Made by a program: the position numbers and the translations under genes. From CAYRJD01 sp965247395 (GTDB taxonomy: Bacteria; Actinomycetota; Acidimicrobiia; Acidimicrobiales; Poriferisodalaceae), in the NCBI GenBank assembly GCA_965247395.1, contig OZ252012.1, forward strand, positions 1,054,001 to 1,118,000: a DNA stretch of 64,000 nt, read 5' to 3'. Shown piece after piece: positions 54,312 through 63,100 of the stretch (its first letter is position 1; every line of letters begins with the position of its first letter). Under the pieces are notes generated by a model, which was not told the origin of the DNA, did no database searches, and worked only from the letters and a program-made list of their open reading frames with translations.

Positions 54312-55265
54312 CTACTGCGTCAGGTGTTTGAGAGTGTCCTCAACATCTCGCCGCATCTGGTGCTGCAAAGCCGCTATGGCATTAGGCCCTTCAAACTTGA
54401 TTTCGGGGCGCAGCCGTCGCACGAATTTGACGCTGGCTGCTTCGTCATAGAGGTCGCCGCGAAAGCCAATCAAATGCGCTTCTACTAGTGATCGTTCGGC
54501 AAACTCGTAAAACGTTGGGCGGCGGCCGACGTTGACAGCGGCCGGATACTGGCTGCCGTCGGGACGCAGATACCAGGCGGCATACACGCCGTCGGCTGGC
54601 ACCAACAGATCGGGCGTGGTTGGCACGTTTGCGGTGGGGAACCCCAACTCTCGGCCGCGGCTGTCTCCCACAGAGACGGTGCCGCGTATTTCGAACGGCC
54701 TGCCTAGCAGGCGGTGGGCGCGCTCGACGTCGCCTTCCATGAGAGCGGTGCGGATGGAGGTGGATGAGATCACTTCACCGTTGCCTGTTAGATGCTTTAC
54801 CAACGGCAGGCCGACCACTTCGTAGCCGTGCTGTTCGCCGACATTGCGCAACGTGTCGATGTTGCCCTTGCGTTCGCGGCCAAAATGGAAGTCTGCGCCG
54901 ACTACTACTACTCGTGCGTCAAGACAATCAACCAGCACTTCACGAGCGAAGGTTTCGGCTGGCACTTGGGCTTGTACTTCGTCAAACTTCACTACCAGCG
55001 TGTAATCAACGCCGGTTTCGGCGAGCAATTCCAGCTTGTGGTTTAGGTCACACAGCAGCAGCGGGGCTGATTCGGGTCGCACGATTGAGGCGGGGTGGCG
55101 GTCGAAGGTGACGATTGCTGTGGCGCAGCCTCGCTCAGCGGCGATGCGGTGCATCTCGGAGATGACGGTGCGGTGACCGCGGTGAACGCCGTCGTATTCG
55201 CCGACGGTGATGACGCTGCCTTGGTCGAGCATGGGGCGCCAGTGCATGTCGTGAATGATTTCCAC
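54312..55265 (-). CDS. ribF: Bifunctional riboflavin kinase / FAD synthetase
   Basis: A 317-residue enzyme that phosphorylates riboflavin to FMN and adenylylates FMN to FAD. The N-terminal nucleotidyltransferase domain carries ITVGEYDGVHRGHRTVI (about residues 19-35) and later the ISSTSIR motif near 164-170. The C-terminal riboflavin kinase domain starts near 183 with RPFEIRGTVSVGDSRGREL and GFPTANV, and contains YAAWYLRPDGSQYPAAVNVG. The length is normal and no insertions are seen, unlike several neighbours. It starts at ATG 55265. The 293-nt gap to truB upstream is filled with repeats. Confidence 0.93.
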   Translation of the reverse strand: MEIIHDMHWRPMLDQGSVITVGEYDGVHRGHRTVISEMHRIAAERGCATAIVTFDRHPASIVRPESAPLLLCDLNHKLELLAETGVDYTLVVKFDEVQAQVPAETFAREVLVDCLDARVVVVGADFHFGRERKGNIDTLRNVGEQHGYEVVGLPLVKHLTGNGEVISSTSIRTALMEGDVERAHRLLGRPFEIRGTVSVGDSRGRELGFPTANVPTTPDLLVPADGVYAAWYLRPDGSQYPAAVNVGRRPTFYEFAERSLVEAHLIGFRGDLYDEAASVKFVRRLRPEIKFEGPNAIAALQHQMRRDVEDTLKHLTQ

Positions 55266-55282
55266 GTCAGATAACGCTAGCT

Positions 55283-55499
55283 ACTAGTTGGTGTAGTGCT
55301 TCTAGTTGGTGCAGAGCTTCTGGCGGCTCGCTAGATGCTCGCCTTCCCAGAACCACTACACCAACTAGTCCCAAGAGCACTACACCAACTAATCACAGGA
55401 ACACTGCACCAGCTAGCAAGGCGATTATTGCCGTTGGATGGAGAGGGCCGGGCGGCTCGCTAGATGCTCACAGTGTTCCGGGCGGCTCGCTAGATGCTC
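55283..55499. repeat. Intergenic palindromic and direct repeats between truB and ribF
   Basis: ACTAGTTGGTGTAGTG (55283-55298) is exactly complementary to CACTACACCAACTAGT (55354-55369), giving a possible 16-bp stem with a 55-nt loop. Further partial copies of cactacaccaacta follow to 55394 and near 55515. A second unit, ggcggctcgctagatgctc, occurs three times in direct orientation (55322-55340, 55451-55469, 55481-55499). No gene is seen. Confidence 0.8.
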
Positions 55500-55558
55500 G
55501 CCTTCCCAGAAGCACAGCACCAACTAGTCACTCTTCTCCTGGCTAGTCCTTCTCCTGG

Positions 55559-56665
55559 CTAGTCCTGGTTGGTCGCGATTACGACCGCTGGACGGGGTGG
55601 TGCTTCGGCCGAGACAGAGGTAGGGGCAAGGTCAAAGGCCGAGACAGGGTCAGCGGGCTGGTTGGTTTTGGGCCGTCTCTCGTGAACGGCCACCAACTCC
55701 CCGTCCAAGCCGAGCAGAGCCCACGGACCTGGGCCGACAAAACGGGAACGGGCGAGCGAAGCCCCATTGCGGACCTTTTCTTGCTCGGTCGATGTGAGCA
55801 TCACCTTGTCCATCCAACGAACCAGCTCGGTAAGCGGCAACAGGACTAACTCTGCTTCTGCCCCGTCTTCCCCTCCACCATCTTCCGCATAAGGATCTTC
55901 TGCACAAGGTTTCTGCGATAGCGGTGTTGACTCGGTCGCTGCTTGTTTGACTGATTCGAGTATTGGCTCGAGTGATTTGGCATCGGAGACGTTGAAGTCG
56001 CCGCTGCGAGTTCGGCGCAGGTCGCTGATATGAGCGCCGATTCCAAGGGTGTGGCCGAAATCGGCGCCAAGCGTGCGAACGTAGGTGCCTGAACTGCATT
56101 CAACCTGGCATCTGTAAACGGTCGGGGCGCCGTGCGAGTCGCCGCTGGGGGCTGCCTCGCTAACTGGGGCAATCTCGAAACGCTTGATTGTGACCAAGCG
56201 CGACTTTCGCTCTACTTCAATGCCTGCGCGAGCCAGCTCGTGTAGGCGCTTGCCGCCAACCTTTATCGCCGACACCATCGGCGGAATCTGCGAGATATCG
56301 CCAAGAAACTGCTCGGCTGCATCTTTGACCGCTTGAGGAGTAACCGCAGCGACGAGCTCAGCTGGATGCTGGACGGTGATGGTGCCCGAGGCATCGAGAG
56401 TGTCGGTTTCAACGCCCAGGTGCAGAAGGAACTCGTAGGTCTTTTCAGCGGCGGTAGCAAACCGCAACAACCGTGTGCCGCTGCCGACGCCCACCACCAG
56501 AAGGCCTGTGGCATCGGGATCGAGCGTGCCAGCGTGGCCGATGCGCCGCTCGTTGAAGTGCCTTCGCAACACGGCGACCACGTCGTGCGATGTCATTCCG
56601 GCTGGCTTGTCCACCAGCACCATTCCGTGTATTTGCGGCGGGCGACGCTTTGGCTTACTCGCCAT
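55559..56665 (-). CDS. truB: tRNA pseudouridine-55 synthase
   Basis: A 368-residue enzyme that makes pseudouridine at position 55 in the T-arm of tRNAs. The catalytic aspartate is D49 in GHAGTLDPDATGLL; the N-terminal MVLVDKPAGMTSHDVV and the SGTYVRTLGADFGHTLG motif are as expected. The C-terminal third holds an acidic insertion (about residues 250-275, CAEDPYAEDGGGEDGAEAE) before the PUA-like end, and a Pro/Ala-rich tail. The ATG at 56665 overlaps the end of rbfA by 11 nt, so both are probably translated from one message. Confidence 0.93.
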   Translation of the reverse strand: MASKPKRRPPQIHGMVLVDKPAGMTSHDVVAVLRRHFNERRIGHAGTLDPDATGLLVVGVGSGTRLLRFATAAEKTYEFLLHLGVETDTLDASGTITVQHPAELVAAVTPQAVKDAAEQFLGDISQIPPMVSAIKVGGKRLHELARAGIEVERKSRLVTIKRFEIAPVSEAAPSGDSHGAPTVYRCQVECSSGTYVRTLGADFGHTLGIGAHISDLRRTRSGDFNVSDAKSLEPILESVKQAATESTPLSQKPCAEDPYAEDGGGEDGAEAELVLLPLTELVRWMDKVMLTSTEQEKVRNGASLARSRFVGPGPWALLGLDGELVAVHERRPKTNQPADPVSAFDLAPTSVSAEAPPRPAVVIATNQD

Positions 56666-57191
56666 CTCCCCCGCTGCTTGCCTCGTTGCTTACCGTGCTG
56701 TTTGTCTCGCTGTCGGCCTCGTTGTTTGCTTCGCCGTTTGCTTTGTTGGCTGCCTCGCCACCTTCTGCCACACCATCTTCTTCGCTGTGAATCTTTTCCA
56801 AGATGCGTTCGATGCGTTCGGCTGCGGCGGCCGAAGTGTCCAGACGAAATCTCAGCGTGGGCGTGCGCCGCATGCGCACCTCCGCCCCTAATGAGCGTTG
56901 GAGGCGGGTTCGGTGCCCTTCCAGCGCACCTTCAACTTCAACTGCATCTTGAGGGTTGCGCACGTCATACAGCACCGTTGCTACAGACAGCTCACGATCA
57001 ACATCAACGTCTGTGATGACCACGCCGACCAAAGACGGATCGGCGATGCGTTCTAGCTCGCTAGCGACGATCTGATGCACCAGCACTCCAACGCGGTCGG
57101 TGCGCTGGTAGCGCTGCCGTTGGCTAGCTGTGCTAGATGCACGCGAGCTAGACGCGCGCGATCTCGCGCTCTTCGTACGTTTCAATGACAT
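56655..57191 (-). CDS. rbfA: Ribosome-binding factor A
   Basis: A 178-residue 30S maturation factor. The KH-like core runs from DRVGVLVHQIVASELERI to LRFRLDTSAAAAERIERIL, including LSVATVLYDVRN, as in the family. Both ends are extended: a Ser/Arg/Ala-rich N-terminus (SARSRASSSRASSTASQRQ) and an Asn/Glu/Ala-rich tail of about 40 residues. Its start at 57191 overlaps the infB stop by 44 nt; a start inside the gene after that overlap is possible because the first 28 residues are not conserved. It is followed by truB with an 11-nt overlap. Confidence 0.88.
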   Translation of the reverse strand: MSLKRTKSARSRASSSRASSTASQRQRYQRTDRVGVLVHQIVASELERIADPSLVGVVITDVDVDRELSVATVLYDVRNPQDAVEVEGALEGHRTRLQRSLGAEVRMRRTPTLRFRLDTSAAAAERIERILEKIHSEEDGVAEGGEAANKANGEANNEADSETNSTVSNEASSGGDGE

Positions 57192-60100
57192 CGCCTTCTT
57201 TTAGGTCGGTGAAATCTGACAGCCCGATACCGCACTCCATGCCGGCCGTTACCTCTGCTACATCATCACGGAAGTGACGCAACGACTTGACCACGCCCTT
57301 CCAGATGACCGTTCCCTCTCGCAAGAAGCGCACCTTGGCGTCAGCTTTCACATTGCCCTGCTCCACCACGCAGCCTGCGACCGGCCCAACCCGAGAGATG
57401 CGGAACACCTCTCGCACCTGCGCTTCGCCGGTAACTACCTCTTCATATTCGGGCGCCAACATGCCGAGCATGGCGTTTTGTACGTCTTCGATTAGGCGGT
57501 AGATGATCTCATAGAGGCGCACCTCAACACCCTCAGCCTCGGCCATCTGGCGGGCCTTGCGATCGGGGCGCACGTTGAAACCGATAACCGATGCGTTAGA
57601 CGCCACCGCTAGCTGAATGTCGTTTTCATTTACACCGCCCACACCGCGGCTGACAAACGCCAGCTTCACGTCTGGCCGCTCAAGCTTTTTGAGACTGTCG
57701 GTGATCGCTTCGAGCGAACCGTGAACGTCGGCTTTGAGCACTATGTTGAGCGTGGCGGTTTCGCCAGCCTGCACTTGACTGAAAATGTCCTCTAGGCGTG
57801 CGCCCGCTTGAGCCGAACCACTGGCGGTTCCCGCAAGCGACGCCTGGCGTTGCCAGTGCTCTCGCACTTCGGCGGCCTTGCTGGCCTTTTTTTCGTCGGG
57901 CGCCACGACAAACATGTCGCCTGAGCGCGGCACATCGCCAAAGCCCAGCACCTCAACAGGAGTGGAAGGCCCGGCCTCGGTTAGGGGCTTGCCGCTGTCG
58001 CTTGTCATAGCTCGTATACGACCCCACGACGCTCCGGCTATAGCTGCTTCACCGACCTTGAGCGTGCCATGCTGAATGAGCACCGTTGCCACCGGACCGC
58101 GACCCTTGTCTAGGTGCGCTTCGAGCACTACGCCGCGAGCACGACCGTCGCTGACCGCTGTCAATTCTTCAAGCTCAGCTACAAGCAGAACCTGATCTAA
58201 CAGCTCGTCGATGCCTTCGGAATTGAGGGCGGACACGGGCACAGTAACGATGTCTCCGCCGTAGGACTCTGGCACCAAGTCGTGATCGGACAGCTGGGCG
58301 AGTACACGATTTTGGTCGGCTTGTTCGCGGTCCATTTTGTTTACGGCCACCACGATGGGAACCCCCGCAGCGCGGGCGTGATCGATGGCTTCGGAGGTTT
58401 GCGGCATCACTCCGTCGTCTGCGGCTACAACCAAGATCACGATGTCGGTGGCCTGCGCGCCACGTGCTCGCATGGCGGTAAAAGCCTCGTGGCCTGGTGT
58501 GTCGATGAAGGTGATGAAGCGTCCGTTGCGCTCGACCTGATAGGCGCCGATGTGCTGGGTGATGCCGCCAGCCTCGGCTTCGACGACGTTGGACTGGCGG
58601 ATGCGGTCTAGCAGCAGCGTCTTGCCGTGATCGACGTGTCCCATGATGGTGATGATCGGTGGGCGAGTATCGCCCCCTTCGACTGCAATCTCTAGGTCTA
58701 TATCAAGCCCTTTGAGCAGTTCTTGCTCTTGTTCCTCGCCTGGCTCTACTAGGCGCACCTCGGCACCGACCTCCGCTGCGAACAATTCGATCATGTCGTC
58801 GTTGAGCGACTGGTTGGCCGTAACCATCTCGCCTTGCTGCAACAAGAACCTGACCACGTCCGCAGCCGATCGATCGAGCTTGGCGGCGATCTCTTTGGCG
58901 GTGGTGCCGCGCTCAACGGTGATAACGCCAGCTGGAACCGGAGCGTCTGCCGGGGTGTAGGCAGGCATCTCCTGCGGCATGAGTTCTTCGCGCTGACGAC
59001 GACGCCTTCTGGGACGGCGACCTCGTCGGTTGGGCATAGGGCGTGGTCCACCTGGACGTGCGCCGCCTGGTCTGCCTGCTCCACCGGGTCCACCAGGCCC
59101 GCCTGGGCCGCCGGGTCCACCTGGGCCGGCGCCTGAGCGGCGAAAATCACGATCGCCGGATGGGCGTGTGCGTGTGCCGGGTCCGTCTGTTCCGCTGCCG
59201 CCTCGGCGAGGTGCTCCGCTGCGAACGCGAGTGGGTGACGGTGGCGGTGGAATGGGTTTGCCGCCGGGTGATAGGGGTGGTGTGTTGCGCGCTGTTGGGC
59301 GTGCCGAGGGTGGTGGGACGGGTGGAAGTCCCGGTGGCGCTACGCCAGGTGGAAGTGGGCCCGTGGCTGCGCCTGTTGGGCCGGATGGCTTGTCGCTGAT
59401 CGAGGTGCCGAGATTTGAGCGGACGGCTGGTGGCGTTCGTGTGGGAGGTGGCGGCATTACGGGTCGAGCTGGCTCGGTGCCCGTGGAGACGACTAGCGGC
59501 GTTGCGGCGGCGGCTTTGCTGGCTCCGGCAGTTTCAGCCTGACCAGCCACGATGCTGCCGGGCCCGGTCTGACCGGCCACAGTGCCGTCTGCTTCGGCCT
59601 GACTAGCTCCGGTGCTGGCGGTTTCAGTGCCGTCGGTTTCGCCAGGAGTCGCAGCTTTTGAAGTGGCCGCTTTCGCTGTAGGAGCGGTAGCGGGTACGTC
59701 TTCGGTGGCGGTTGTTGCCGACTTGCCTGAGGCTGTCTTGCCCGTTGCCGACTTGGCTGTCGCTGACTTTGTGGCAGCGCCTTGGCTGGCTCCGGTGCTG
59801 GCTCCGGCAGTTTCAGCCTGACCGGCCACGATGCTGTCTGCCACAGTGCCACCGGCTTCGGTGCCATCGGTTTCGCCAGGAGTCGCAGCTTTTGAAGTGG
59901 CCGCTTTTTTGGCGGTCTTGGCATCGGTTTTGCCTACTGCAGCAGATTTTGTGCCGGATTTCTGTGTCGACTTTGCTTTCTGTGCCGTCTTAGCGCCGGC
60001 TTTGCCAGTCGTTGATTTACCGGCGGACTTGGCAGCAGCAGCCTTCTTGGGGTCGGTCTTCTTGGCCCGTGGTTTGGCGGTTGCCCGTTTCTTGGCTCGC

Positions 60101-60330
60101 TCAAGCGCAACGCGAGTTTCTTCATCTTCTTCGTCCACGCCCGTGTCGTCGGGGGCGGGGGCAAGACCTTCACGTTCAACCTTTCGTCGAACACGGTCGG
60201 CCTGAGCCTCATCCATGCTCGAGGAGTGCGTGGTGGCGCCAACGCCAAGCGTGTCGCACAGATCCAGAATCTGCTCGAGACTTAGGCCTAGCTCTCTCGA
60301 GAGTTCATAAACGCGGACTTTTTTTGGCAA
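57148..60330 (-). CDS. infB: Translation initiation factor IF-2
   Basis: A 1,060-residue GTPase that brings initiator tRNA to the 30S subunit. It has an N-terminal IF2-N motif (VRVYELSRELGLSLEQIL), a long Ala/Lys/Thr-rich disordered region (about 60-300), then Pro/Gly-rich and Arg-rich parts. The G domain carries GHVDHGKT (564-571), DTPGHEAFT and NKMD, followed by domains II-IV. The disordered part contains internal repeats: AATSKAATPGETDGTE and SIVAGQAETAGAS each occur twice, also as DNA repeats (59520-59556 with 59800-59836, and 59627-59671 with 59861-59907). Start ATG 60330. In many actinobacteria ylxR stands between nusA and infB; here the gap is only 60 nt. Confidence 0.95.
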   Translation of the reverse strand: MPKKVRVYELSRELGLSLEQILDLCDTLGVGATTHSSSMDEAQADRVRRKVEREGLAPAPDDTGVDEEDEETRVALERAKKRATAKPRAKKTDPKKAAAAKSAGKSTTGKAGAKTAQKAKSTQKSGTKSAAVGKTDAKTAKKAATSKAATPGETDGTEAGGTVADSIVAGQAETAGASTGASQGAATKSATAKSATGKTASGKSATTATEDVPATAPTAKAATSKAATPGETDGTETASTGASQAEADGTVAGQTGPGSIVAGQAETAGASKAAAATPLVVSTGTEPARPVMPPPPTRTPPAVRSNLGTSISDKPSGPTGAATGPLPPGVAPPGLPPVPPPSARPTARNTPPLSPGGKPIPPPPSPTRVRSGAPRRGGSGTDGPGTRTRPSGDRDFRRSGAGPGGPGGPGGPGGPGGAGRPGGARPGGPRPMPNRRGRRPRRRRRQREELMPQEMPAYTPADAPVPAGVITVERGTTAKEIAAKLDRSAADVVRFLLQQGEMVTANQSLNDDMIELFAAEVGAEVRLVEPGEEQEQELLKGLDIDLEIAVEGGDTRPPIITIMGHVDHGKTLLLDRIRQSNVVEAEAGGITQHIGAYQVERNGRFITFIDTPGHEAFTAMRARGAQATDIVILVVAADDGVMPQTSEAIDHARAAGVPIVVAVNKMDREQADQNRVLAQLSDHDLVPESYGGDIVTVPVSALNSEGIDELLDQVLLVAELEELTAVSDGRARGVVLEAHLDKGRGPVATVLIQHGTLKVGEAAIAGASWGRIRAMTSDSGKPLTEAGPSTPVEVLGFGDVPRSGDMFVVAPDEKKASKAAEVREHWQRQASLAGTASGSAQAGARLEDIFSQVQAGETATLNIVLKADVHGSLEAITDSLKKLERPDVKLAFVSRGVGGVNENDIQLAVASNASVIGFNVRPDRKARQMAEAEGVEVRLYEIIYRLIEDVQNAMLGMLAPEYEEVVTGEAQVREVFRISRVGPVAGCVVEQGNVKADAKVRFLREGTVIWKGVVKSLRHFRDDVAEVTAGMECGIGLSDFTDLKEGDVIETYEEREIARV

Positions 60331-60390
60331 ATGCCTACCTCGAAGTGGTGTGGCGGGGTTTCGGACGGTGGGTGCGCGGAGAGAGAAACA

Positions 60391-61860
60391 TCAGGTTTGC
60401 TCTGTTTCGGCTTCGCTGGCTGGCAGGGTAACTGTGGCGGACTGTTCGTCGGTTGTGCTGGCTGCTGTTGCCGCTTCTTCTGCTTCTGAACTACCTGCTT
60501 GATCAGATTCTTCACTTGCTTGACCAGCCGCTTCAGTTGATTCACCTGATTGATCAGACTCGTCGCTTGTTTCATCAGCCGACGCAGCAGATGGCTCTGA
60601 CGCTTCCGCCGCTTCTGATGCCTCCGGAGCTTCCGCTGCTTCTGGCGTTTCTGGCACTTCCGCAGCAGATGCTTCTGGTGTCGCCTCAGATAGCTCTGAC
60701 GTTTCCGCTTTCGCTGCCTCCGGTGTCTCTGCCGCTTCCACCGCCTCTGGTGCTTCGCTAACAGCCTTTGACCACTGACCCGCAGTAATCGCTTCACCAC
60801 CGTCGGCAGGGACCCACTTCATCTCACCGGTGTCGGCGTCGGTCACCCACTCCCCTTCGGCCCAGTCCTGATTCGCTAGCCCGGCCTCTTCTTCGGCGAT
60901 CTGCGTCTCGCTCTTGATGTCAACTCGCCAGCCGGTCAGGCGTGCGGCCAGGCGGGCATTTTGGCCTTCACGACCGATGGCAAGCGACAACTGGTGGTCG
61001 GGCACGACCACTTCGGCTATGCCGTCGTATTCGTGGAATCGCACCTCTTTTACTTTGGCTGGCGACAACGCCTTTGAGACAAACTCGTGCAGATCTTCGG
61101 AGAACGGCACGATGTCGATCTTTTCGCCGCGCAACTCGTTGACAACCTGTCGCACACGCGACCCTCGTGCCCCGACGCAGGCACCAACAGGGTCAATGTT
61201 GGGGTCGTTTGACCACACGGCGATTTTGGTGCGATGGCCTGGCTCACGAGCGCACGCCTTCACCTCGACGATGCCCTCGCCGATTTCGGGCACCTCCAGC
61301 TTGAACAGCTCACGAATAAATCCGGGATGAGTGCGGGACACGACGATCTGCGGGCCCTTGGCGGTCTTGCGGACTTCGACGATGTATGCCTTTAGGCGAG
61401 AGTTTGGCTCGGCCCGTTCGTACATGACCTGCTCGGATTGCGGCAGCAGCGCCTCCACTCGGCCGAGATCGAGAAGCGTGTAACGAGAGTCGTTTTGCTG
61501 GATGATGCCTGTGACGATGTCGCCCTCACGACCGGCGTATTCGTCGTATTTCATGTCGCGCTCGACCTCGCGGATGCGCTGAGTGAGCACTTGGCGTGCC
61601 GTCTGGGCGGCTATGCGGCCGAAGTCTTCGGGCGTGTCATCCCATTCACGGACAACCTCGCCTTCTTCGTCAAACTCTTGGGCAAAGACACGGATCTGAA
61701 ATGCCTCATCGATGACAACGTAAGCCTGTTCGGATGAGCCGGGCAGACGCTTATAGGCGGATTCAAGTCCGTTGGCTAGCGCCTGTGCCAGAACTTCTGA
61801 ACTGATGCCTTTTTCGGCGGACAGCGCCTGGAGGGCTTCCATGATGTCTAGACCACTCAT
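60391..61860 (-). CDS. nusA: Transcription elongation/termination factor NusA
   Basis: A 489-residue RNA-polymerase-binding factor for pausing, termination and antitermination. An N-terminal domain begins MSGLDIMEALQALSAEKG; the S1 domain includes EGDIVTGIIQQNDSRYTLL (about residues 113-131); two KH domains lie at about 205-345, with GACVGARGSRVRQVV and SLAIGREGQNARLAARLTG. From about residue 370 to the end is an acidic tail made of Glu/Ala/Ser/Pro near-repeats (EAPEA, EASEAAEASEP), longer than usual. Its ATG overlaps the rimP stop by 4 nt (ATGA), indicating coupled translation. Confidence 0.95.
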   Translation of the reverse strand: MSGLDIMEALQALSAEKGISSEVLAQALANGLESAYKRLPGSSEQAYVVIDEAFQIRVFAQEFDEEGEVVREWDDTPEDFGRIAAQTARQVLTQRIREVERDMKYDEYAGREGDIVTGIIQQNDSRYTLLDLGRVEALLPQSEQVMYERAEPNSRLKAYIVEVRKTAKGPQIVVSRTHPGFIRELFKLEVPEIGEGIVEVKACAREPGHRTKIAVWSNDPNIDPVGACVGARGSRVRQVVNELRGEKIDIVPFSEDLHEFVSKALSPAKVKEVRFHEYDGIAEVVVPDHQLSLAIGREGQNARLAARLTGWRVDIKSETQIAEEEAGLANQDWAEGEWVTDADTGEMKWVPADGGEAITAGQWSKAVSEAPEAVEAAETPEAAKAETSELSEATPEASAAEVPETPEAAEAPEASEAAEASEPSAASADETSDESDQSGESTEAAGQASEESDQAGSSEAEEAATAASTTDEQSATVTLPASEAETEQT

Positions 61861-62909
61861 TTTGTGGCTCCCTTCCTGGAACTGGTTTGGTTCTGGTTTG
61901 TTTTGTTTGGTTGGTTTGCTCTGTTTGGTTGGTTTGCTCTGTTTGGTTGGTTTGCTCTGTTTGGTTGGTTTGTTGTTTTGCTGGCCTTGCCAGATTGTTT
62001 GTTCGCCCTTCTAGGCGGTGCGCCCTGTTTGCCTGTCTTGCTGGATGGTTTGTTTGCCTTGCTAGATGGTTTGCGCGCGGCGGTGCCCCAGTCAAAAACC
62101 GTGCGGGCGGAGACGATGTCGCCGAAAGAGATCGTGCTTGTGGCGGCGGCTATTGGTGAGCTCGCTGGTGTATCTGGCGCGGTCGCGGTCGAATTCGCTG
62201 ACAAGGCCGTCGAGTCCGCTGATGTATCTGCGAGGGAAACTGTGATGCCGTCTTCGCTGGCCGCTGATAGCACGCCATTTAGCCGACGTGTTGCTGACTG
62301 GTTGGTCAATAAGACGCGCGGCTGGGTGAGTTTGATCGTCACGGTCTCGCCGATGGCGTTAGCGAAGTGACCGGGCTTAGTGAGCTTGCGCTCCAGCCCA
62401 GGCGTGGAGACCTCAAGCGTGTAGGACTGCACAAGCGAGAGCAGCGGCGTGCTCGGCAGGTTGTCTTGCTCATCAAGCATGCGTGAAAGAGCTCGACTGA
62501 TCTGGCTGAGAGTTGCTGTGTCGGGTGACGTTGCTCCGGCACCAGGCTGGGTGGTTACAAGCACCTGCAGGGTTGCGCCGTTGAGCCGCAGATCGTAAAC
62601 GCCGAAACCTTCGGCTTGCACCACCGGATCGACCAGTTGAGTGATGGCGGCAATGTTGTCGTCTTCGGCTGTGCTGTCGCCGCTGCCGGTGTTGTTGTCG
62701 GAAGCATTGTCTGTGTTGGCTGTGCTACTGCTTGCGCTGTTGGCAGTGTTGTCGTCGCCAGCAATGGTGTTGTTGCTTGCGTTGCAGCCTGAAATGTCAC
62801 TGAAAATGTCGTCGGCAATGTTTTCGTCGGCGTTGCCGCTGACCTGCGCTTGGCGGTCGGCCTCAGCGGTGCCCGTACTGGTGGTGCTAGGAGTTGCTGT
62901 TTGTGTCAT
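61857..62909 (-). CDS. rimP: Ribosome maturation factor RimP with extended ends
   Basis: The 30S-assembly factor core lies at about residues 85-285: LVDPVVQAEGFGVYDLRL, LSQISRALSRMLDEQD, and the diagnostic YTLEVSTPGLERKLTKPGHF. At 350 residues the protein is about twice the usual length. The first 85 residues are Asn/Asp/Ser/Thr-rich, a Thr/Ser/Ala insertion splits the C-terminal domain near 232-252, and the last 70 residues are basic with four NQPN-type hexamers (NQPNRA) coded by an 18-bp tandem repeat. It opens the rimP-nusA-infB-rbfA-truB series. Start ATG 62909. Confidence 0.88.
   Translation of the reverse strand: MTQTATPSTTSTGTAEADRQAQVSGNADENIADDIFSDISGCNASNNTIAGDDNTANSASSSTANTDNASDNNTGSGDSTAEDDNIAAITQLVDPVVQAEGFGVYDLRLNGATLQVLVTTQPGAGATSPDTATLSQISRALSRMLDEQDNLPSTPLLSLVQSYTLEVSTPGLERKLTKPGHFANAIGETVTIKLTQPRVLLTNQSATRRLNGVLSAASEDGITVSLADTSADSTALSANSTATAPDTPASSPIAAATSTISFGDIVSARTVFDWGTAARKPSSKANKPSSKTGKQGAPPRRANKQSGKASKTTNQPNRANQPNRANQPNRANQPNKTNQNQTSSRKGATK
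61905..61976. repeat. 18-bp tandem coding repeat in rimP
   Basis: The unit ttggttggtttgctctgt is repeated almost exactly four times and encodes NQPNRA. Being a multiple of three, changes in number keep the frame. Confidence 0.85.
62841..62864. repeat. 24-bp repeat shared by rimP and ispG (second copy 63185-63208)
   Basis: gacctgcgcttggcggtcgg plus cctc is identical in the N-terminal extension of rimP and in the C-terminal tail of ispG, in the same frame (AEADRQAQV in both proteins). Similarity extends a few bases on either side. Confidence 0.85.
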
Positions 62910-63100
62910 GGCTGCGCTGTTGCTGTCTTAGAGCACGGCAAGTGGACCGCGCTTGAACAGCGGCCTGCTGTCGTTCGGCACCCGCTTTCCCAGCAAAGCG
63001 AGGCGCAGTCGGAACGCCACAGATGTTGCTTGCAAAATTGCTAGCAACTCGGCTGCAGCTGACCGCAGCTAAAAGCCTAGCGGTGGCGGAGTTATTTCAG

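Noticed and set aside
55283..55499. CRISPR-like repeats
   Set aside because: Units are irregular in spacing and orientation and no cas gene is near.
59030..59542. Gly/Pro-rich plus-strand frame opposite infB
   Set aside because: Reverse reading of the Gly/Pro-rich disordered part of IF-2.
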